Origin: Litsea cubeba
Taxonomy: Eukaryota > Streptophyta > Magnoliopsida > Laurales > Lauraceae
Length of the DNA stretch: 64,000 nucleotides
Direction: 5' to 3'
NCBI GenBank assembly: GCA_012931725.1
Contig: CM022948.1
Span: 92,028,215 to 92,092,214 of the forward strand
The notes below the pieces were generated by a model that was given only the letters and a program-made list of their open reading frames with translations, searched no databases and was not told where the DNA came from. Positions 43,425-56,880 of this stretch are shown piece by piece; the stretch's first letter is position 1, and each line of letters opens with the position of its first letter. The translations under genes and the position numbers were made by a program.

Positions 43425-46400
43425 TCATTTTTCAGCAGGAGGAGCTCGGTAATAAGCAGGAATGGTTGCTGGAAAAAACATCTGCCTAACTCCTTCTGCC
43501 TTTATTATGGGGAAAATGATACTGGCTGCACCCTGCAAAACAGAAACTAGAACATTAAGAATAGAACAATCCTCTCATTTTTTGTAGATATATATACGAA
43601 ACAAAAGAAAGTTTGAATAGGTGCACAAATATATAGGAGCCACACAGTGCAGTGTTGCAATATCAGTGTTTAAGTATCTCTACTGATTTGGTAGAAACAG
43701 AAACAGGGAAAAAAAAAAGAGGACAATGAAAAAGAAAAAAGTTGCAAACGAAGCATGATATCTAGCCCCTTGTTGCCATATTGAACGACCCATCTCACAA
43801 AAAGTAAAAATTTTGCAACCCTCAGCCTGCCATCCAAATGCACCTCTAAATATACATTTGAGCTGAAACTGTAATATAACATACAAGTGAGACAGAATCT
43901 TAAACAAATCTCTCTCTCTCTCTCTCAACCTCATAGTTGTGATGAGCACCTTCCAGCTATGTTACAAGATCTTGCATGCACAACAAGGATTTTTACCTAT
44001 GTTAGATTGAAAACTTTCGTAGCATGAAAAATTTTAATGGCTATTTCAGTTGTGGAAAATCTCCATGTATAAATTTCGTTGATACAGGCCATGGGACAAA
44101 AATGACTCATCAAAGTAGGCCCAAGAAGGCTAGCACAGGTTATTTAGTTAGGCATGTGTTCAATAAGGGCATCATGGTCATGTCAAACAACTGATCAATA
44201 GCAATCTTGTCTTTTAGGAAGTTTTACCCTTAACTAAGAGGATCCACTTGATTGTAATATGTGAGGTGTGTAAGTTAGCAATCCTTAAGAGACCATAATT
44301 AGAATACAATATCTAATTAGAAGCCAAGATTATTGACCATCCTAATTAGGTCTGATCTCTAAAAAATAGTTGAAAATGCATCACTAACCGAAATCAATCT
44401 AGCTCCGATCCACAGACTCTTGGGAAAGGGAAACGTGAATAGTAGACGACCAACACCATATACAGCCACAGCGAAAAAATGGCAAACCAAGCTCAATGGG
44501 CGAGGATTGAGACCAGATAGCAAAGCCACTGGCCCAGATGAAAAGACACCTCCAAGGCTTAGATAGTCAAAACAAGCTTGGCGCATTTCCTTCATTGCTT
44601 GATCAGGTGAGGCGCAGAAGACTTTGTATAGTGCACCTGCCAAGGTATTAATTGTAGAAGCCACGGGCTGCCAATGGAATCACATTACATGTCATGTGAG
44701 TAAGTAACAAGAATACAACTGCAAACTGGATAAATTAATATGGTAAAAGATAAACATCTTTAAATTAAACAATGCATGGGGGATCTTAGTAACAACCCAG
44801 CACTAAAACAAAACTGATTAGTACTATGAGTAGGGGTGTTCACAGGTCAGAGGCAGGTCCAGTCCAAGCCCAACACGAGCCATACAAGTCAGGCCCAAGC
44901 CCACCCATTTAGTCAATTGAGTTGGGCCGGGCCAAACTGGACTTTCTACCAATTGCTTCGATAAAATACACTAAATCACAAGCACTCATTAGCTGGGCCG
45001 GGGTTTGGTTTTCTGTCACTTAATCCAAGACTCGCCAAATTACTAAATGGGCCATATTATAAACACAAGCTCAGCCCAAATCGGACTGGGCCAAGATTGA
45101 GATTTGTCTGCCCAGCCCATGAGCACCCCTAGCTATGAGGACTTGTATGATCCTCGACCTGGAGATATCAACTGTATCATGCATTTATATTCATAGATGT
45201 GGACCCATGGATTGGTCATCAGACTGTAGATCAGATGGGCAATAGAGCCATTGATTGAAGGTTAGGAAATGCATGGTCCATTAGTGGTGGGAAAAATCAG
45301 ATCATCAAAGAGATCACTGACCCACACAATCAAGAACTGAGATACGAAACATATTCTCAGATCGATGATCATGGTTATTCTTTTTTCTATTTCAGTTTGA
45401 GGATGATATGATAATAACTATACTACTAGTACCTCTTAACTTTATATTACCTTACGCAAGGTGTAAAAGGACTCCAAATATTTGCAGAGGGAAGATGCAT
45501 CATTCAGATCACGTAGAGGCTTAAGAAGATCCCGTAGCACCACAATATCAGACAGCGCCACAGTCATACCTCCACCTGTCAAAGGATGACGCATATTGAA
45601 TGCATCCCCCATAAGAAGAGCCCCAGGAGTGGGATAGGGAGAAGCTGGCATGCTCTTGTTTGGCATTGTTCTTATGCTTCCTTTATCAATTGCAGATATG
45701 AAGGCATTGTACAGCTGCTTTGGTATCTAAAACAGTAAACACCACAATCATTACCAATTATGGAAAAAGTGGGAAGCAGAGTTCACAAGTTCTAATGTAA
45801 AATTTAAAAAAAAAATGTATAAAAATTTAAGTACCCACTTGGAAAATGTTGGTATAAACCACTCTGTTAAAATAAAATAATACAAAACTAGGTTGTAACA
45901 TACCTGAGGAGCCACCACAGTCTTCAAGTAGTTTGCCATTTCACCATTAGCTATAGAAGGTACTTTTTTCCCAGGTACATCAACCAAACAGCGAACCTCT
46001 GTACTACTGATAGGATAAAACAGTATGGGTGAAGGATCTGCCAAGATAACATGCCCATGGTTTGGATATGGAAGTTGACAGTTCTCCAAAACCAAACCAA
46101 CAAAACAAGATGGACTATCAACCTACAGGAAAAGAAATGTTGCAACCAAATGAGGCTTTGGTTTTAGCACACAGCATGAAGAAACAACAAATGTGATAAA
46201 ACTGAAAGCATGCAAAAAAAATAAATATATGGAGGCAATTCCAGATGAAATGTTCAAGACATTCCTTTTGCCACAACGACGAAATGATGTACAACTTGAT
46301 GATGCTTCAATGACAAACTTACAAGACATGTAGATCTCTGATACCAAAATTTGATGTCCTTGGATTGATAATAGTCTTAAAGAATGGATTAGAACAAGTT

Positions 46401-49400
46401 TTTCCCAACAAGAAGACTGATCTAGTTAAGTGGAACACATATATAGTCAGGTGTAAGCCAGACTGTTGAATTATGTAGACAGTTTGGTACCAGATCACGG
46501 GTCTGAAAGTAAGACCCAAATCACCTAGGATTCAGTTGATGCATAATCTGCACTCCAGGTGTCAATTCTAAGATACTGTGAAACTGGATCTGCTTTAGGG
46601 CCTCTTTGGCAAGTCTTATTTGTTTGAAAATAGAGCTGATTCAAATAGATCTGTTTGAAATAGAGTTATTTCAATTAGAAACTTTTACAAATAGACTATT
46701 TGACATGTCTGTTTCAATTAAAAAAAAAGCAAGTTTGTCACACTGTGATTATATGGGCAAAGTTGTCATATCGTAAAAGCAGTAAAGTTGTATTTGTATA
46801 GTCAAATTTGTGATAAAGTAAAAGTAGTTCTGAGTACCGACAGACTTTTGGTATTATAAAAACTATATAGGCAAACTCGTCTATTTGTGAGGCAAAGTTG
46901 TCATGTGGTGGTGGTGGGCAAACTTGTCAAACGGAAAGAAAAAAGTGTGATTGGTTTAGACATTCAAGTCTACTTGAAAAAAGTTATCTTTTGGTTGCTT
47001 TTTGAAGAAGAGGCAAAAAGGTCTTAAAGCGGATTCAATTAGACAACCACAAAAACTTTGCCAAACCGTCTTAAAGAACTCAAACATCTATTAAAATTAG
47101 TTAAGTCAAATAGACACAGAAAGGAGACGTGCACATGGCACCTTGAGGCTTGCAGTTTCCTGAGGGAAACAACTGGGTTGTACCTCCAGTAGCAATGAAG
47201 TGCACAACCAGATGAAGTCTTTATCAATAGCCTCTGTCAAGTAGCATCAGGCAGGAAGAAACTTCCCAGTTGAACCAAAAAAACTGGGATCCAATTCAGT
47301 CGACCATATGACTAGGTTCTCTTGCTCCTTTTACTTTCAAATTCCCCAAATAACCACCAGGGAAACTAATTTCCATAGCACTCAGCCCCTCAGTTTAAAA
47401 GACCCACATTGTAGCCTTCTATGAGGGACTAGAAAGAAGAAGGTAGTACCCGCTCAGCAAAAAAAAGGAAAAAGAAGAGTTTTCAAAAGTTGGAAGCAAA
47501 ATTAAATGAAGAGACTCGTCATCTCGAAAGATAATAAGATTATTGAAAAAATTTGCTAAGAAAATTCACCTTGGGATTGCAGAGAGTACGCCTCAAATTT
47601 GAGAAACAACCATCACATACAATTGTGAGAGGCGCATAAGCCGTTAATTCTTCACCAGTCTTAGTCTTGTACTGTACTCCTTTGACTGACCCATTTTCTT
47701 CAAGAAGGGATGTTACAGTTCCCTGCACTAATGTGACACTGAAGAAAATATGTGTATGAGTAATTCACCCACTATACTAAAAAAGCATCAAAATTGCTAA
47801 AAAAAAGGAATACAAAATTCCTATCCATTGAGGGTTACTGCATGTTTTATGTCATATTATTGTTTTATAGATACTAGTCAATAGGACAAGGATACTGTGT
47901 ATTAAGTTGCACAATGGAGCCTTTAGATTGTAAATAGATCACATACTTTAGATTGTAAATAGACCACACAAGATTCTTGTTGAATATCATTGCTCTGAAA
48001 ATTGAATCAGATCGGGCAATCATAAGATAGCTAAATTTTGAAACACAAATGGAAAATCACAAGACATATAAAGTTATATTTATATGCATGAAGTAGCTTA
48101 TGTAGCACTTTTTTCACCTGCAGGAGTCCCACACTTATGCGATGAGGAATTTCCAATCCCCACCATCCAAGCAGCAGGAGTCCCGCACTGGTGCAGTGAG
48201 AGATTTCCAATCCCCCACCGTCCAAGGCATAACAGACTAATGGAACAATATTTACATACTTAGGAAGGGATGCAGCTTTCTCCCGCATCCGTTGTATGAA
48301 ACGACCATTATGAAAGCTTCTCCCAGACACATCTGCCCCGAAACTTTCCAAAGGATATGATACTCTAGTATCTTTCCCCTCCTTGAAAAGAGCATAGCCA
48401 AGCACACGTTGAGCATCAATTTCCTCCACACAGTCTGCAGAGATTATATACATTATAATGTCATAAGTTGTCTAGTTCATGAACAGCATAAACATTTTCT
48501 TTAAGACATTTCTCATATTTGCAATGCATGCAGTATTTCTTTTCCTCTTTATCCAAATACAAGAGAACATCCAAGGCTATACCGACTCTCATGCCTTACC
48601 CTGAAGACCCAACTCAACCAATTTAAGGTAGCCACCTGGTTGCAAAAGTTCCCCAACAATTCTGTCAGGCTCTCTCAAATCTCTTTCAATTACATGCACC
48701 CGGCGCCCATCCTGCGCCAAGTAAAGCACAAAATAAGAATGAGATTTAACTTCTTAACCTTAATAACTTGTAATGCTTGTTCAATAGAAAACAGCAGGCA
48801 GGAATTTTAAAGATAAGTGTCTCCTAACTTGAACCATTTATTTTATGTTTTCTTATGATGCTCATTCTAAACATCAACTGATGTAATAAAAAATAATCGA
48901 TAAAGATCAAGTCTGATCAAATAAGGCCAAAGGAAGTCAAAACAGGTAAAAAGAAGGCTGAAAATCAGTTCAGGATACACCAAATGTAAAAGAGAACTTT
49001 GAGAAATTCTAATTCTGGCATGGAAATTGAGTGTTTATGTTTCCAAATATTCTTTTGGCAATTTTCTATTTTCTCTTAAATATGGTTGCTGCGGGGGCCT
49101 TTATGTAATCTAATTCTCCAATGAAGAGTTGGAGGACTACTCCGTGGAGAGTGCCATGAGGGATTCTTCTCTTCAATTAATCATCAAGCTCTGATCCACT
49201 CTCCCAGGCAGGCACCCAATGACAAGGTCAAACCACTAAGAGCCGCCCTTATGTCAAGAATTGATAGATTGTTAGTTTCCCATTCTCTAGGACCTACCCC
49301 TTCTCATTCTGCGTTTGCTTGGCCTCGAGATAAAGGTTCCAAAAGATGGTCAGTGCTGGGTACAGAGAGTCTACCTCTGTAGGAGGGGCAGGGCTTCTGT

Positions 49401-51488
49401 TGATGGATAAATTAAATTTGATCAAAGACAACTAGACAAGATTAAGGAATATGTGGTCCACCATTATGGCTCCCATAGCAAGTTTGTTTTAGTTGAGATT
49501 TAGTTAACAGGTAAAGCTAAGGAGCATGGTTCCATCTCGAATGAATTGAGAAATATACAAAACGGTCTCCATGACATTTATAAGCACAAGCTCTTCAAAG
49601 AGGATATCAAATAGAATCAAGACTCCAGAAACAAATGGTAAAAAGTGGGTGATAAAAACACCAACTTCTTTCACAAGGTAGTTTCAACTTGGCAGCAACC
49701 TGACTAGATTGAATCACCAGTAGAGAGGGAAAATATTCTACTAGACAAGAGGGAGAAATCTTCTACCATAGTGAATTTCTTTCACTATGTGTACAGTGAA
49801 AGAAACAAAGTAGATGTAAAGTTGGACAATCTAGAGCTTGATCTGACAGGCGAACAACATGCAGATTACTTGAAAAGGAAATTTATATAGGAAGAGTTAA
49901 CAGGATTGTTTTTTAGCAGGGGAAGATTGTATGCAGGATCCAGACGGCTTCCTTCTAGCATTCTTCCAAATCTTTTGAGAGGGGTCATGGATTTCATAGA
50001 TGAATTCTACAACATGCCCACATCTCTAAAAGCCTAGGAGCAACATTAACTGACTTCATCCCCAAGGTACGAGTGGTTCAAGTTGAAGACTTTCTAAACC
50101 CATCAGCCTTATCCAGAGTATCTACAAAATCTTGGCTCAACTCCTAGGCAGCTAGCTACTCGATTTAAGGATTTCTTCTCTGAGTTATATCTTTTCCTTT
50201 AAGAGGCGTTCATTTGTAGTCGATAAATTCCCAATGGCGTCCTATTTGCTAAAGATTATGTACACTCTAGACATAAGAGGCAAGATGCCAAAGATCATTT
50301 GCAAATTAGAATTTTGACAAAGCCTGCAGATTTCCTACTTTACACTCTTTTCGGATGGAGTTTGGAAATCAAATGGAGATATGGAATAAGATAAAGTGTT
50401 GGACCAGCTTCATTCTCAATGATAGTGAATGGATCCCCAAAGACCTTCTTATGGCAGCCTATCTATTAGCTCAGACAAGGAGATCCCATCTCCTTTCCTC
50501 TTCACCATAGTAAGAGAAGCTCTCATTAGGATGTTAGAGACACTATAGGGCCAACTTCTTTAGAGACTTCTTATGTGGGAGCAACCAGATCCAAGTCTCT
50601 CATTACAATTTGCTAATAACACTCTAGTTTTCTGTGTTGCTACAAAAGATCATGTATCAAACATTAATGCCGTGTCGAAATGTATTGCAGTGAAATCCAA
50701 ACAGAAATCCATAACTGATTCGTGGTGCATAAGTGACTCCTTTCCTTCATACTTGGCCAACACCTTGGGATGCAAGAATGGAACTGTTCCTACAACCCAC
50801 ATTGGGCTGCCGCTTTGGGTGAACAATGCTTCTAAGATAGACGTTTCCTTAATCATAAAAATTCACTTGTACTGAAGAAAAGGGCTGTTTCGTTAAGCGC
50901 TACACCTTGTAGCAGATTCAACTTGCAACTACAATCCCACCATTACACCAGTTAAGTTAAAATGGCTACCCCCATGATTTCAGTGTTGAATTCTAAACCA
51001 GTAGTCACACAAACAATAACAAGACAGAATCAGTCAACAAGAAATCCGGAATTCTCCCCTCCCTGTCTGTTGCTTAGCTGAGAATCATTGATTTTTTTAT
51101 TTTATTTTTTTTCATGTACCTAGATTTAGTGCAATTATACAACTATCGTTCATAGTTCAAAAAAAAACCTCCAAATTCTCTACATCAAAAACTCTATAAA
51201 CCCCTAATTCCCCAATCCAAACCCAAATTCATCATCAATTGAGAAGAAAAATCTCACCTTTCCGAGCGTGTAGGCAAGAGCTGCACCAGCCACACCTGCT
51301 CCAACAACGACTACATCAGTGCCGCTATCTTTCCCTCTGCATTCTCCTTCTGCAGATTTCTTTTCACTGCTCGCAGCACAACTCTTCTCCTTCTTCTTTC
51401 CTTTGAATCCGGAGAAGACGAACAACCCTAGGAAAAACGCAAGCATCCCTCCTAACAGATATTGCTGCTGCTGCAGCAGAAGCATCAT
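43425..51488 (-). CDS. SQE: Squalene monooxygenase (squalene epoxidase)
   Basis: The enzyme uses FAD, O2 and NADPH-derived electrons to epoxidise squalene to 2,3-oxidosqualene, the branch-point substrate for sterols and triterpenes, at the endoplasmic reticulum. Exons (minus) are 51488-51258, 48711-48600, 48434-48260, 47738-47570, 46122-45904, 45726-45451, 44667-44389 and 43532-43425, all GT-AG and in phase, giving 522 residues as expected. The start MMLLLQQQ is followed by a membrane anchor (about 10-27) and a basic linker. The FAD motif GAGVAG is at 63-68, ERD follows in exon 2, VCDG is at 213-216 and the second FAD motif MGDAFNMRHPLTGGG begins at 341. Exon 7 carries GLNPRPLSLV. An ATG at 51743 would give an unlikely extension. 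Intron 1 (2.5 kb) holds a LINE remnant and intron 6 a MITE. A partial copy lies at 58756. It appears intact. Confidence 0.97.
44831..45131. repeat. hAT-type MITE (301 bp) in squalene monooxygenase intron 6
   Basis: The ends TAGGGGTGTTCAC and GAGCACCCCTA are inverted copies. The flanks ACTATGAG (44823-44830) and GCTATGAG (45132-45139) match at 7 of 8 bases. The interior is rich in GGCCC/GCCCA words. A second copy at about 59167-59473 exists because the surrounding segment was duplicated. Confidence 0.8.
49180..50875 (+). repeat. LINE remnant antisense in squalene monooxygenase intron 1
   Basis: On the plus strand, scattered frames match plant non-LTR retrotransposons in the right order. An endonuclease-end motif MSRIDRLLVS lies at about 49249-49280, a PDGFLLAFFQIF block at about 49935-49975, TDFIPKV at about 50047-50070, and RQGDPIS at about 50473-50495. 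Stops and frameshifts interrupt every block, so it is long dead. It lies opposite to the host gene and accounts for most of intron 1. Confidence 0.85.
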
Positions 51489-52524
51489 CTTCGTCGTATG
51501 AGGAAGAGGAGGAGAAGAGGAGAAGATATAGGAAGCGGAGACTTGTATCGCTTTCTGTTTATCGGTTGTAACGGTTTTAGTACGGATTTGATGGAAAGGA
51601 CCAAGCAGCGACACGTCTGTCAAGGATACGGCGGGAGAGCAGACTGGATGGGCTAACGTGCGCTGCTGGTGCGAGTAGATTAAAATGCGCAGCATTACTC
51701 GTTCCAGCCAGAAAGAGCCCTCTTGTGCTACCGTCATTAGCATTTAACGTTTTCGGAAAAAGTTTCGTTTGCGTAACGAGAAATGCGGTGGTGGTGACGA
51801 ATGCAGGTCCAGGATGAGAGCATCCTCTCCACGCAATTATGGACTCGGAAAGATTTAAAGTTTTAATAGCCAATCCACTTATAGATCAGTTGTCTGTTAA
51901 TTTTCCCCATCTATTTATATTTATTAGAAATTTTCTTTACCTGAAGGCGCGATGTATAACCGGACCTAGATATGCCTCAGATCGACCAAACCTATGTTCC
52001 ATGCGTCTCGAAAGCAAGTCCGACCATGAAATGAATTCCACAAAAAAAAAAAATCCAATTGATTGCCCAATGATATAATTCCATTCATTCATTTATTCTT
52101 AACAAAACTGAATCATGAAATCTTTTAAATGAAAAGGGGATGGCAATACGTGTAAATAATTCTAACTTGCTGCCCCCTTTTGTATTCCTCTCTTAAATTA
52201 ATCCAAGGGTCCAAAATATCCATTGAATTTAAGTACATAAATCCAAGGGTCCAAAATGTCTCACGATTCAAAACCTGATTATATAGATAGGGATTAGGGA
52301 TGGTTTTTGTTTTTTCCTGTGGGTGACCTCTATCCATGCATAACACATTAACACCAAAGTTACGATATTTCTTGAATAGAATTATAAATTGTGTAATGCC
52401 ACATTTGGTTAAACCTTTTTTTAATCCAATAAGAGAGGAAGTCTTGTGTGATAACGATTAAATTTAAAAACTTTAAAAACATGGTATGGGGTATTGCGTA
52501 TTACACAGTCAACAGTCAAGGGTA
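51489..52524. other. Upstream region of squalene monooxygenase, otherwise empty
   Basis: This should hold the promoter and 5' untranslated region of the minus-strand gene. No clear TATA box stands out, and no repeat or second gene is visible. ATCCAAGGGTCCAAAAT occurs twice (about 52200 and 52242) as a short direct repeat. Confidence 0.45.
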
Positions 52525-52533
52525 TTTTAATAT

Positions 52534-52909
52534 GGCGGTCCTGTAAGGACCGTCCTTATGGTTTACCGTAAGGACAGCTTATTGGGGCCCACTGTGAGAC
52601 CCTACTGGTCATGGGACAAGGGGGATTGAAGGATCCAAGTGGGGTCAACTTACATATCAAATTTGAAGTCAATCTAATATTTCTAACCCCTTCATCCAAC
52701 GTCCACAAGTTTAATAGCTTTATAATAAAGAAAAAAATTGACCCCCATTCCAACGGTCTAGTTCATCCGAACCCATGCAAATTCATGGGATTCATTGCCT
52801 ATAAGCGGATTATGAATGAGTGGTCAATTTGGATTGATCATGAGGTGGGCCCCAGTGGGCGTTCTGAACCGTAAGGACCGTAAGAACGGTCCTTACACGA
52901 CCGCCTCCC
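52534..52909. repeat. Mutator-type MITE (376 bp) with exact 9-bp duplication
   Basis: The left GGCGGTCCTGTAAGGACCGT and right (other strand) GGCGGTCGTGTAAGGACCGT ends are inverted copies, the right with four extra terminal bases. TTTTAATAT flanks both sides exactly (52525-52533 and 52910-52918), the 9-bp size typical of Mutator-like elements. The interior resembles the MITE at 18567. Confidence 0.88.
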
Positions 52910-52918
52910 TTTTAATAT

Positions 52919-55170
52919 ATAAAAGTTGTACAAGTATTCATGTAAAATTATATTAACTTTCATCGCAAGGTGAGGTTATCCATGACTAAAAATTACCGTA
53001 TGTGTAAAACATTATTAGGGATCCATCCTAGTCCATTGGAAAGGAAATTGGATAGCATGGGTGTGTGGGTATTTATTAAGAAGATGAGGAGGGTAATAGG
53101 AGATCTAGATGAAAATTATTACAGTGACGTTTGGTATTCATTATAATAACTTCTTAATTTATTTGTTTGATTAAAGAAAGATCATTAGGTAGACGCAACT
53201 TGCACAGTGATATGAAACGAACAAAATTTAAAATCCGGTTATGAAATAAAGGAGAATTTTAGATGTAAACGTTGCATGTTTAAACTCATTAAATTAAATA
53301 ATGTAGTTATGGCAAGTGGGCCCGCAATCTAGTTGATTATAGGTGGCAGGTGGCAGGTGGAGGTTGTAGGTCATGTCTTATATTTGCGTGTTCCCGGAAA
53401 TGGTATGAGCCGATTGGGGGGGGGGGGGGGGGGGTTGTTATTTATTTATTTATTTTATAACGCAATCTTGTGGGACAGAATAATTTTTAATTTTTACGGG
53501 GCTCAGGAGAGAAGGTCGGATAAAATTTTTCTGTGACTCCAGTATGGTAGTACAGTTTTGAACCCATAACCTTTGGGTGCAAACCGTGGTCCTAAGCCAA
53601 CTAAGCTACTCAATGTGGTGAGAGAAACGTCAATCCATAGACAATAATTTTGCATGTGTATGAAATCCTAGCCCTCACCATGTGCGGAGTTGATGGGGTT
53701 GTGCGGTGGCATAAGGTGCCCAAGATGATCTTGGTGTACATTTCATGTCAATTTAGCGGGCACTATCAAAATGAACAATCTTGTTAGATCAAAAAGACCT
53801 TATTAATTTTATTTTACTTTAGTTAGAATAGTGAAAATAAAATATTTTAGTCCTTTGGCCAAAATAGAACGGACTCAAAACTTTTGCGATTTTCATTCCG
53901 TTTCATTTTGACCGCTTTTAATCAAGTTCTGTTGTTCGTTTCGATCCACTCTAGTTTCTAGTTTGTAGTCTAAATCTATATAGTCTTGCAGCATGCAAAC
54001 ACAATTTCCATACATTAATTTATTTCTATTTACAATATCCAGATCAATATACATGAATAACTTATATTTTATATATTTTTTTTACATACATATAAATTCT
54101 TATTATTCTGAAAAGTTACTCCCAAGTGTTTCACAAAAATTTTGAAACACCAAAATATTGTATTTTGGAGGCTAGATATAAATGGCGACTGAAATGGAAT
54201 TGATGTGACATGATGTGACAGGCTATCACCTGGAATTTATGGATTCTATGTTTCTTTACTGGCATTTATGGATTCCAGCCACATGAAATGTCTCTTTTGA
54301 TTTTTGGGAATCCAGAAATTTCACTCCTATGTATTTTTGTGGAATTCCTAGATGCTCATGTCCAAAGGGGCATCCAGGAATTCCATTCTGTCTGGAAATT
54401 CAGAAATTCTCCAGACATGAATTCTTGGAATTCCAGCAAAGAAAGAGGCCTTAGACATAAGGTAGAAATGGAATAGGGGATTGGACATAAACGAATTATA
54501 TGAACATGCCTGATCATTGCTAGTTTCATCCTGTTGCCCATATAAAATAAAGCCTGGGCTTTCAACCGTATGGATTGGAATGATTAATTCAAAATGCATT
54601 GGATGAATAAGTCACCAAAACTTTTTGATGTATAAAGAGTTACACCAACTTCTGCCTACCTAAGTTAATGAAGAAAAGGAGAAATGCCACAAAAAGAAAA
54701 ACACGAGTATCTTTTTTGGTGTATGTATGTCCTCCACACACCACACACCACACACCACACACACGTAGTGACAAAGACTCAACAAGTCGCAGCAACCACA
54801 GTATGCATGTGCAGTGTGCAGTAGGCATAGACTTTACGCGTCACAACAGACGTCCAATATATGTGCCGGTAGTTTGAATATATAAATATTTGAAATAAAA
54901 ATAAAAAAAAACTACATGAAAAATTTCCATAGTGAGCCATGAGTAAGGAGAGGATCCAACAGGAGTTTAGATACGGCAGGGATCTTTTTTTTGTCGTTTA
55001 GTGATGTTGTGGATATCGACAATATAGTTGTCGATATTGACCAATATGCGTAAACCATGTATACAGACATTTTTCATCGACCGCAACTCGTGTTGAAGGA
55101 AGGGTCTCTCGATCCATTTCAGGAAGAAATGAAAGATTTAAAAATGGAAAGTCCTGGTTTCTCCCCTCCA
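52919..55170. other. Noncoding, mostly unassigned
   Basis: No gene is recognisable. Features within are a G run at about 53417-53435, a possible SINE (listed separately), GGAATTCC-type inverted words at 54220-54440, and a CACACAC microsatellite at about 54735-54765. At 55007-55046, GATATCGAC and TTGTCGATATTGAC prefigure the tandem array at 56881. Confidence 0.45.
53438..53618 (-). repeat. Possible tRNA-derived SINE
   Basis: On the minus strand TAGCTTAGTTGG matches the pol III A box, and GGGTTCAAAAC some 35 bp later is a weak B box. The sequence ends in an AAATAAATAAATAAATAA tail. A G run adjoins the tail. No target duplication was confirmed. Confidence 0.45.
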
Positions 55171-55710
55171 ATGGCCGTTCGAGTACTACTCCTTTCCCGC
55201 CATCGAATCAGAACACTAACCCATCATCTCCTTCACCACTTAAACCCTCACATCTCTCGAATCTCTCAAAACCCCATATCTACTTCTCTTCCTGGAATTA
55301 CGCTTTCTCCACAACTTAATCTCTCTTCAACCATTGCCTCAGAACCGCCAATCCAATAACTAAGGACGTAAACAAAATTTGCAGAGTCCTGAGCGATTTT
55401 CGCAGCCTCCAAGATGGGTGAATTCAGCCTCCAAGCGCGCATCGACGATCTTGATCATTTGCTTTCGGTTCTGTGTCGAAATGGTCTTTTTGGGCAGGCG
55501 GAGGAGTTTTTTAAGGATGTGAAGTCGGAGTTCGAGACAGGGGCGAAGAGTTACAACATTTTGATGAAGGGATGGGGCGATCGTGGAAATGGGGATGACG
55601 CCTTGAGGGTGTTCGACAAAATGCTTGAGAGAGGTTGCATTGTAGTTGTGGTCGCTTATAACACTTTGTTGGCGTCTTTGTGTCGTGGAGGATTAAGGGC
55701 TATTGATTAA
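55171..55710 (+). pseudogene. Decayed pentatricopeptide-repeat (PPR) gene fragment
   Basis: The start MAVRVLLLSRHRIRT is Arg- and Leu-rich, like a mitochondrial presequence. It continues to about 55355 before a stop. A second frame from about 55330 reads NPITKDVNKICRVLSDFRSLQDG and then stops at about 55420. A third frame resumes FDHLL-like sequence and two PPR-like segments: LCRNGLFGQAEEFFKDV, then SYNILMKGWGDRGNGDDAL and FDKMLERG...AYNTLLASLCRGG, ending at 55710. Frameshifts and the early end leave about two repeats where intact PPR proteins have ten or more. It is a nonfunctional remnant. Confidence 0.85.
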
Positions 55711-56880
55711 AGAATGTTGAGAGCCTATTGAAATTCTTGATTCTGCTGGAGTTGTTTGGAAAATTTGGATTTTTTTAAATGTTTCTATCAAGAGTCTTTT
55801 GGGGAATGACGGTTGTGTTTCCCTGTTTATGTTATGTGTAGATTAAATCACTAGAAATTAAATGTAAGTTTGATTCTTTGGCTGTATGGATGGTGGTTTT
55901 TTTTTTTTTTTTTTTTTTTTGTGATCCCTCTTGAGTAGAGTGAGATTTGTAAACTACATGTCTAGGATATTTTTTGTATTCTCTCTTCTGAAACTACACT
56001 AATTTCTGGATTCTTTGTAGTTGATGAAATATGTCTTGTAGTTAAAGAGAGGCATATGTTGTTGCCCTGTAGGTGTTTGATGTAATGTGTCTTGTAGTTG
56101 AACGGTGGCATATGTTATTCCATGGTGTTTGCTTTTTAAGACATTCCTAATGACCATAAGTTGGGTTTAATATGTTGGATTCACACTATAAAACCATGCA
56201 AACCAGTCGATTAGCTATTAGATAAAAGTTATAGTCTGGTAGTTGTTTGGTGAAATATATCTTCAACTATGCTAGAAAATGGTATCCCAGGTTGCTGGCT
56301 TCTCAATTTTCATAGGTATGCTCCCTTATTTTCATGGTACCCCTGTTTTGTTTTTTTTTTTTTTTTTCACTTTTTGGTGGATACTGCTTATGGGGCTACT
56401 CTTTGTTGTACTTTTTTTTATTGGAAATCGTAACATTGGCTTTGATATGGTTATGCTTCATCAGTCTGTCAGGTTGATAGACTTGTACTTAGCCTCCTTT
56501 TGCCATTGTACAGAATGAATTTTATTTCTATATAGAATCCTTTTGTTGGATCATGTATACTTAGCGTTTGATGGTATTTTTTCTTTACTGTTAACAGATT
56601 GTATATAGAAATGGTTGAAATGTATGTGTTAGAGTTCCACAATATGTATATAAAATGATTGAATGCATGTATATAGAATGATTGATAAAGGAGTGACAAG
56701 CAGATTGTCAGCTGCTGCCGAAAAGGAGAAGAAAGAGAAGGGAAGGGGGGGGGGGGGGCGGAGTGGTGGGTTTTTTGCTATGTTGGGGGTGGATTGATAA
56801 AATTAATTGTTTATTATGAATTGCATGAAGTTGTTTGATGCTGTTGTTGTCATTTCCTACAGCCTTCGGAATTCGCAAGA
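55711..56880. other. Noncoding, flank of the PPR remnant
   Basis: This is AT-rich sequence with long T runs (about 55899-55920 and 56349-56366) and a G run (about 56744-56757). TGTCTTGTAGTTGAA/AAAG and GGCATATGTT words repeat at 56033-56115. I see no coding segment. Confidence 0.45.

Noticed and set aside
51489..51743. N-terminal extension of squalene monooxygenase from the upstream ATG
   Set aside because: The family starts with a membrane anchor right at MMLLLQQQ; the extension has no counterpart.
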